Below are positions 59,683-64,000 of a stretch of DNA of 64,000 nucleotides, in pieces; position 1 is the stretch's first letter; every line of letters begins with the position of its first letter. Under the pieces are notes generated by a model. That model saw only the letters and a list, made by a program, of their open reading frames with translations, was not told where the DNA came from and made no database searches. The translations under genes and the position numbers were made by a program. Origin of the DNA: Misgurnus anguillicaudatus (lineage: Eukaryota > Chordata > Actinopteri > Cypriniformes > Cobitidae); contig NC_073339.2 in NCBI RefSeq assembly GCF_027580225.2, positions 41,894,501 through 41,958,500 of the forward strand, in the 5' to 3' direction.

Positions 59683-60414
59683 CACTTTGTTACTTTTGTC
59701 CAGCGTTACTTTTGCCCCGGTTCTCCCTTAATCACATACCATGACAGTATGTACTGAATTAGATAAAGGATCTATTTATTGACTGATAAACAGTACGTTC
59801 TATATAGTAGGGATAAGGTTAGTGTGTATAAAATGTGGATGTGATACATCACGTGACGTACATCATCATAACAACAAGTGTAGTGTTCTCATGCAGTGTG
59901 TTGAAACTCGGACTAAACACCAAGTTAAACCATAGCCAATGACGACAGAGTCATAGTAAGGTTCTCATTTACTGTCACTCTTTCTTATTAACATGTTGCG
60001 GTGAAAACTGTAATAAAACAATACAAAAATATTCAATCTCGATCAATCATACAGTTATAAATGTTTGTAACAAACAATCACAGCTGTTCTCGCTGTAGTT
60101 ACAGCTATAATGGCTATTAGCATCACTATTAGCTTGTTTTTATTAACTTATCAAACATCATCTTTTTAACAAAATCCTTACCAATATATAATCCTTAACA
60201 TGTCTAATATCACACAGATGAACTTGCGGCATTTCCTTTATGAAGGATTAAAGTGGATGCAATGGATTGTCAGTGAGAGCACACCATGACTGTGGTCATG
60301 TTTTCATTTAGAACCAGGAACAACTCACAGGAAGTGACCAAACGGGCAGTGACATCATCACATAACAAATAATATACATTTTTCCAAATGAGGTAGATAA
60401 ACCAAAAAGTAATT
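59683..60414. other. no feature recognised
   Basis: Non-coding sequence between two transposons, possibly intron of UGT copy 1. Confidence 0.35.
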
Positions 60415-60655
60415 ACACTCTTAGAACGGATGTGTTAAAAACAACACATTAGTGTTGAATCTGGGACAACACACTAAATGCGTTGTCCGAGAATCCACAC
60501 TTTTCTGTGTTATTATTGAAACAACACATTTTGTGTTACTTTTAACACAACTTGTGTTTCATTTTAACACAAAATCGACACAAAATCACACATAAAGTGT
60601 TAAAAGCTTAACACAAAAAGATGTGTAAAAAATGAACACATCCTTTCTAAGAGTC
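60415..60655. mobile_element. MITE rich in AACACA, ACACTCTTAGAA termini
   Basis: acactcttagaacggatgtg and cacatcctttctaagagt are inverted ends. The interior is made of gtgttaaa / aacaca motifs. A fragment of the same family is at 11835-11884. Confidence 0.7.
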
Positions 60656-61055
60656 TATGAACTTCTAATTTTACACGAGAGCATGTATCAAGCAAAATAA
60701 AGCAAATTTACATTTTTTTAAAGGACAACACAACAAGTTTGACTTTACTTGAATAATGTTAAACAAGTGCAATTTAACCACAAGGAACAGCAGTTTTCCA
60801 TATGTATTTACATTTGAATAGAGTCACGTTACCACTTTTTGACATTTTGTAATATGACAATGCCTCTCTTTCATCTTCTTTGTTGGATGACTCCTCTCCC
60901 GGGGTCACAGGAAAGTAAAGGGTCCATCGCATGCACATTTCAAAATCTTGACTTAAGAAGGTCATCGGGGTACTTTTCACATACCTTATGTTACAGTGCA
61001 CTGTAACTTTTGCTAAATTAAACATAAAATCATTTATAAAAACACATCTTCTTAC

Positions 61056-61150
61056 CTGTGAATATTCAGCATGCAAAATCATTACCGTCTAAACTTCTGT
61101 TGAGTCCAGTATAAGTCACACAGCTACATTTGTAAGCAGAGGTTTATCTC
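61056..61150 (-). other. possible non-coding first exon and promoter of UGT copy 1
   Basis: Minus strand ATATTCACAG|GTAAGAAG at 61056/61055 is a strong donor. About 120 bp upstream of it is a TATA-like ttataaat (near 61180). This is where a 5' UTR exon for 55263-56852 would be expected, giving an intron of about 4.2 kb. The link is by position only; no equivalent exon of copy 2 lies within the window. Confidence 0.25.
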
Positions 61151-61566
61151 TCTTAACCTATGCATGCAGTAACATTTATAATTGAGTGAAAGTTCATTCA
61201 AGAATCTTTAAAGGGACAAAGGGCATCAACCTTCAGATATTTTGTTAATAAACTACCACTCAAAATTACAGCATTGTTATACAAAAGCATACAGTAAGTC
61301 TCTGAAAATAGGGAAAACATTTTTATCAACAAACAGGAAAATATAATATAATGTTAAATATAATGTCATATAAATATCCATAAAGCGGTTAATATATTAT
61401 TATAATGTGGCTCAAGGGTTAATCGAAAAATGTAGTTTGATGTTGTTACAAATGTGTATGAATTAGATTGGAACACTAAAGCAGACAAATTGCAAAGTGC
61501 ACTTTATTATTCACTTAATCATAATATGTGGTTTATTGTGCTGTATAAAGCTCAAGTATGCATTGT
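61151..61566. other. no feature recognised
   Basis: AT-rich non-coding sequence. Confidence 0.35.
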
Positions 61567-61935
61567 GGTTATTTATTACACGGCTCTCTGGAATGCTTGA
61601 TTCTGATTGGTCAGTTGAGACATTTGCAGGTTCGTTCTTTTCAAATAATAACCGCTCCAAAGTAATAACGCATAGCCGGTGCTACTTGTATGTTTAAATC
61701 CCTCCGCGCCAACAAAGATTACTGTTTGGCGCCATCTTGTGACAAACACTGGACCACCACAATTAAGAATGGACAATTTTGACATTAATTTTAACATGTA
61801 CGGAAAAAACAAAACATTTAAACAGCGGATAGAAGAACGAACAACGACAAGACACAGAGAGCTTACTGAGACTGAACTTGACAAAATAGAGCATGACAGC
61901 TACGAAGCCAACACACAAAAAAATACTTCGCGTCG
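61567..61935 (+). mobile_element. 5' part of a Crypton-like element
   Basis: Begins tattacacggctctctgg; this lead sequence and the frame after it form a block I associate with a repeated fish element. It carries the fragment at 61769-61930 and ends abruptly, so the rest is missing. Confidence 0.35.
61769..61930 (+). pseudogene. truncated Crypton-type (tyrosine recombinase-like) N-terminus
   Basis: From the ATG at 61769, about 54 codons start MDNFDINFNMYGKN and include a charged helix with TETELDKIEHDSYEAN and TQKNTS. The spacing E-L-D-K-I ... N-T-x-K-x-T resembles the start of the SAM-like core-binding domain in Crypton-derived proteins of vertebrates. After codon 54 the frame runs into unrelated sequence for 40 residues and stops. 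The catalytic domain is absent. The assignment is from recalled motif pattern and is tentative. Confidence 0.4.
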
Positions 61936-62209
61936 GGTCCCGATCACACTGTCGGGGCCCATCTCCCGACAACTACCGGCTGCCTCTACATCATCCCTTA
62001 CATATTGTGTAGGACAATGCTTATCCATTAAATTAGATATTAACTACAAATAAACAATGAACTTGAAGATGATCCTGACTGGCAAAAATCACCAAAGACC
62101 GACAGTGAAACATTCAATATTTATCAAGGACAAAAGCAAATGAAAGTTTCCTGTATGATATATCTGTAGTAAAACACACAAATTGTAAATTTAACTAAAT
62201 GTAAAAAAA

Positions 62210-63799
62210 TCATTCCAGTTTGTTTTTTCTCCTACATATTCTGCAGCATAAATATCTGATAAGCACATATGTGGTCAGCATTATGAGTGACACAGCAGAC
62301 AGCAGGAACAACATGACATCAACAGAGTGATACGAGTACCAGGGCATTTTGTACGAGTCTGTGCGTAAATGAGCGGCACCTTTGTGCCTCATGACAAACT
62401 CAATCCAGAAGATGGCGCTGTCCAGAGGTTTCACTGGAACGTCTCTGTGAAGTCTCGAGAGTCTCTGCATGTTCTCCCGATAACTGGGATTATAAAGAAC
62501 CTCCTTGACAGTTTCTAAGAAGGAGTCCTTATCCACTGTGGCAAAGTCTACGGTCTTGGCTACACCCTTCACTCTCATCTTTGAAAGATTATCAGGCTGG
62601 TCAAAAATGAGTCCAAATCCAATGATTGGTACCCCATGGTAGATAGCTTCTTGGACTCCATTGGTTCCACCATGAGCCACAAAAGCTCTGGTTTTAGGAT
62701 GACCCAGAAGATCATTCTGAGGCATCCAGTCCATTATTAAGGTGTTGTTTCCCAATGCAGATGGTCTCCTTCCTTTGTACCTCCAGATGATCTTCTGTGG
62801 AAGTTCAGCAAAAGCTTCAGCAATGGCCTCTGCCACATCATCAGGAAGTTGACCAATGAGAGTGCCTAGAGACATGACGATGACACCGTGATCACCAGAG
62901 CTCTGCACAAAGTCCTCGAGATCTTTCGGAAGAGGCTTTGATGGCTTGCACTGAAAGCCACCCATGTAGATGATGTTTGGCATAGTGGGACGTGGAAATT
63001 CAAAAATAAAATCAACCCTGTGGAGCCACAAATCAGCACCCTGAACTAAGGATAAGTAAGATGTTCCTGGCCCAATGAAGCGTTCACATAGTGCATTATA
63101 TTGTGGAGCAATAATGAGAGCAAACTGTGTTTGAGTTATAGTATACATCAAAATATTCTTCACTCTTTCAAAGAAACTCATGTGGTCTGATAACTCAATC
63201 ATTGGCAAAGGTACATAAGAAAGTGGTGAAGGGGCTATTGCAAAATGCGCCTCACTAAACAAAGTCCACCGGACATTGTAGACCATGGGCAGTTTAAGAT
63301 AATGACCCAATATTACACCTCCAAACATGGCTGGATCTGTAAGCATCAAATCATATTTGCTCTCTTTTAGGGACTGTATTAGCTGCTGGTCTTCTAACAT
63401 CTTGACTATTAGATCAACTACTACTGCAGTCCTCTCTGAAATAGTTTGCCACATTTCTATCTCCAGTTTCAGACGAGCCCAAGTGGAGCCGTCCCTTAAA
63501 ATGTTTAGCAGATTTGATGCAAACACCTTAAAGAATTCTTCATCAAATCCTCCTGCAGTCTTCACAGTGATTGATGTGTAATGAGGTGAAGATTCTTTGA
63601 CATACCAGCTGTCTGACATCCGGATGACTGTGATATTGTGACCTTTAGAGTGAAGACCCTCAATCAAGATGTTCATGTTGACCCAATGACTGCCCTCTAC
63701 AGGAAAGACAAGAACATTCCCGCTCTGAACAACTGGGACAGTCATCACCAGGAGGGTTAAGAAAACTGGACCAAACATCAGATAATCCTGTCTGTTCAT
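62210..63799 (-). CDS. UDP-glucuronosyltransferase, fish UGT5-like, copy 2
   Basis: Second member of the tandem pair: 529 residues, collinear with copy 1 without gaps. I count 63 substitutions (about 88% identity); 54 fall before residue 290 and 9 after. Signal peptide, His38, Asp150, HGGTN at 376-380, DQ at 400-401, the membrane helix (about 493-516) and the K-N-K-L-E tail are all kept, so the enzyme should be active in the ER membrane. The most divergent part is residues 111-126, in the aglycone-binding domain, which suggests a different substrate range. The ATG again sits five bases inside a splice acceptor. It lies 5.4 kb upstream of copy 1 in the same direction, as expected of tandem duplication. 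Not a pseudogene: no stop, frameshift or lost motif. Confidence 0.93.
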   Translation of the reverse strand: MNRQDYLMFGPVFLTLLVMTVPVVQSGNVLVFPVEGSHWVNMNILIEGLHSKGHNITVIRMSDSWYVKESSPHYTSITVKTAGGFDEEFFKVFASNLLNILRDGSTWARLKLEIEMWQTISERTAVVVDLIVKMLEDQQLIQSLKESKYDLMLTDPAMFGGVILGHYLKLPMVYNVRWTLFSEAHFAIAPSPLSYVPLPMIELSDHMSFFERVKNILMYTITQTQFALIIAPQYNALCERFIGPGTSYLSLVQGADLWLHRVDFIFEFPRPTMPNIIYMGGFQCKPSKPLPKDLEDFVQSSGDHGVIVMSLGTLIGQLPDDVAEAIAEAFAELPQKIIWRYKGRRPSALGNNTLIMDWMPQNDLLGHPKTRAFVAHGGTNGVQEAIYHGVPIIGFGLIFDQPDNLSKMRVKGVAKTVDFATVDKDSFLETVKEVLYNPSYRENMQRLSRLHRDVPVKPLDSAIFWIEFVMRHKGAAHLRTDSYKMPWYSYHSVDVMLFLLSAVSLIMLTTYVLIRYLCCRICRRKNKLE

Positions 63800-64000
63800 T
63801 GTACCTGTAACAAAGCAGGAGAACAGGGATTACGTACCAGCGCACAAAGGAGTGCAAATACTAACACTACACTTTAGAGGGGTGAGTCTAACAGGTACCA
63901 CCACAGAGTACTCTCCACTCCTTAATTATATACAAACAGAGAGTGAGGTGATAGGGTGAAGGAGGGATACTGCAAAAAACTGTTTCCAGACAGAGGTAAG
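63800..64000. other. 5' flank or intron of UGT copy 2
   Basis: Splice acceptor at 63805-63806 (minus), then about 100 bp alignable with the flank of copy 1. The window ends before any upstream exon. Confidence 0.5.

Noticed and set aside
60774..61082. 102-codon minus-strand frame as a gene
   Set aside because: No recognisable domain; a strong splice donor cuts through it at 61056, which fits an untranslated exon better.
61679..62053. 124-codon plus-strand frame as an intact gene
   Set aside because: Only about 54 codons after the internal ATG look like a protein family; the rest is unrelated sequence after a breakpoint.

Overview
The window looks like nuclear DNA from a teleost fish, probably a cyprinid. 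It is AT-rich and intron-like, with no bacterial gene density. It is packed with short non-autonomous DNA transposons of kinds common in zebrafish and carp genomes, and it ends in a tandem pair of fish-type UDP-glucuronosyltransferase genes, each with one uninterrupted coding exon. Family names are from memory; no search was run.

Layout. Positions 1-3060 are repeats and featureless DNA. Around 3060-4320 is a CpG-rich stretch with a plausible non-coding first exon ending in a good splice donor at 3443/3444 (+ strand); if real, much of what follows may be its first intron. From about 5.4 to 53 kb I see no intact gene. This part holds some 35 recognisable repeats: elements bounded by TTAA (piggyBac-like or Kolobok-like target), hAT-type elements with 8-bp target duplications, long fold-back elements, tRNA-derived SINE copies, microsatellites, and a decayed RecQ-like helicase reading frame (26364-26660, minus). 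Between the repeats lie several low-repeat stretches with homeodomain-like and RFX X-box motifs that could be conserved enhancers; this cannot be shown from one sequence.

The last 9 kb holds the only clear genes: two 529-residue UGT genes on the minus strand (55263-56852 and 62210-63799), about 88% identical, each starting just inside a splice acceptor, so an upstream non-coding exon is expected. A Tol2-like hAT element with a perfect 8-bp duplication, a further MITE and the remnant of a Crypton-like tyrosine recombinase gene lie between them. The two enzymes should act in the ER membrane, conjugating small lipophilic molecules with sugar from a UDP-sugar. Their aglycone-binding halves have diverged while the UDP-sugar-binding halves are almost identical.

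I found no undescribed gene system. The most informative structures are nested transposons whose insertion order can be read directly, the decayed transposon genes, and the uneven divergence of the UGT pair.
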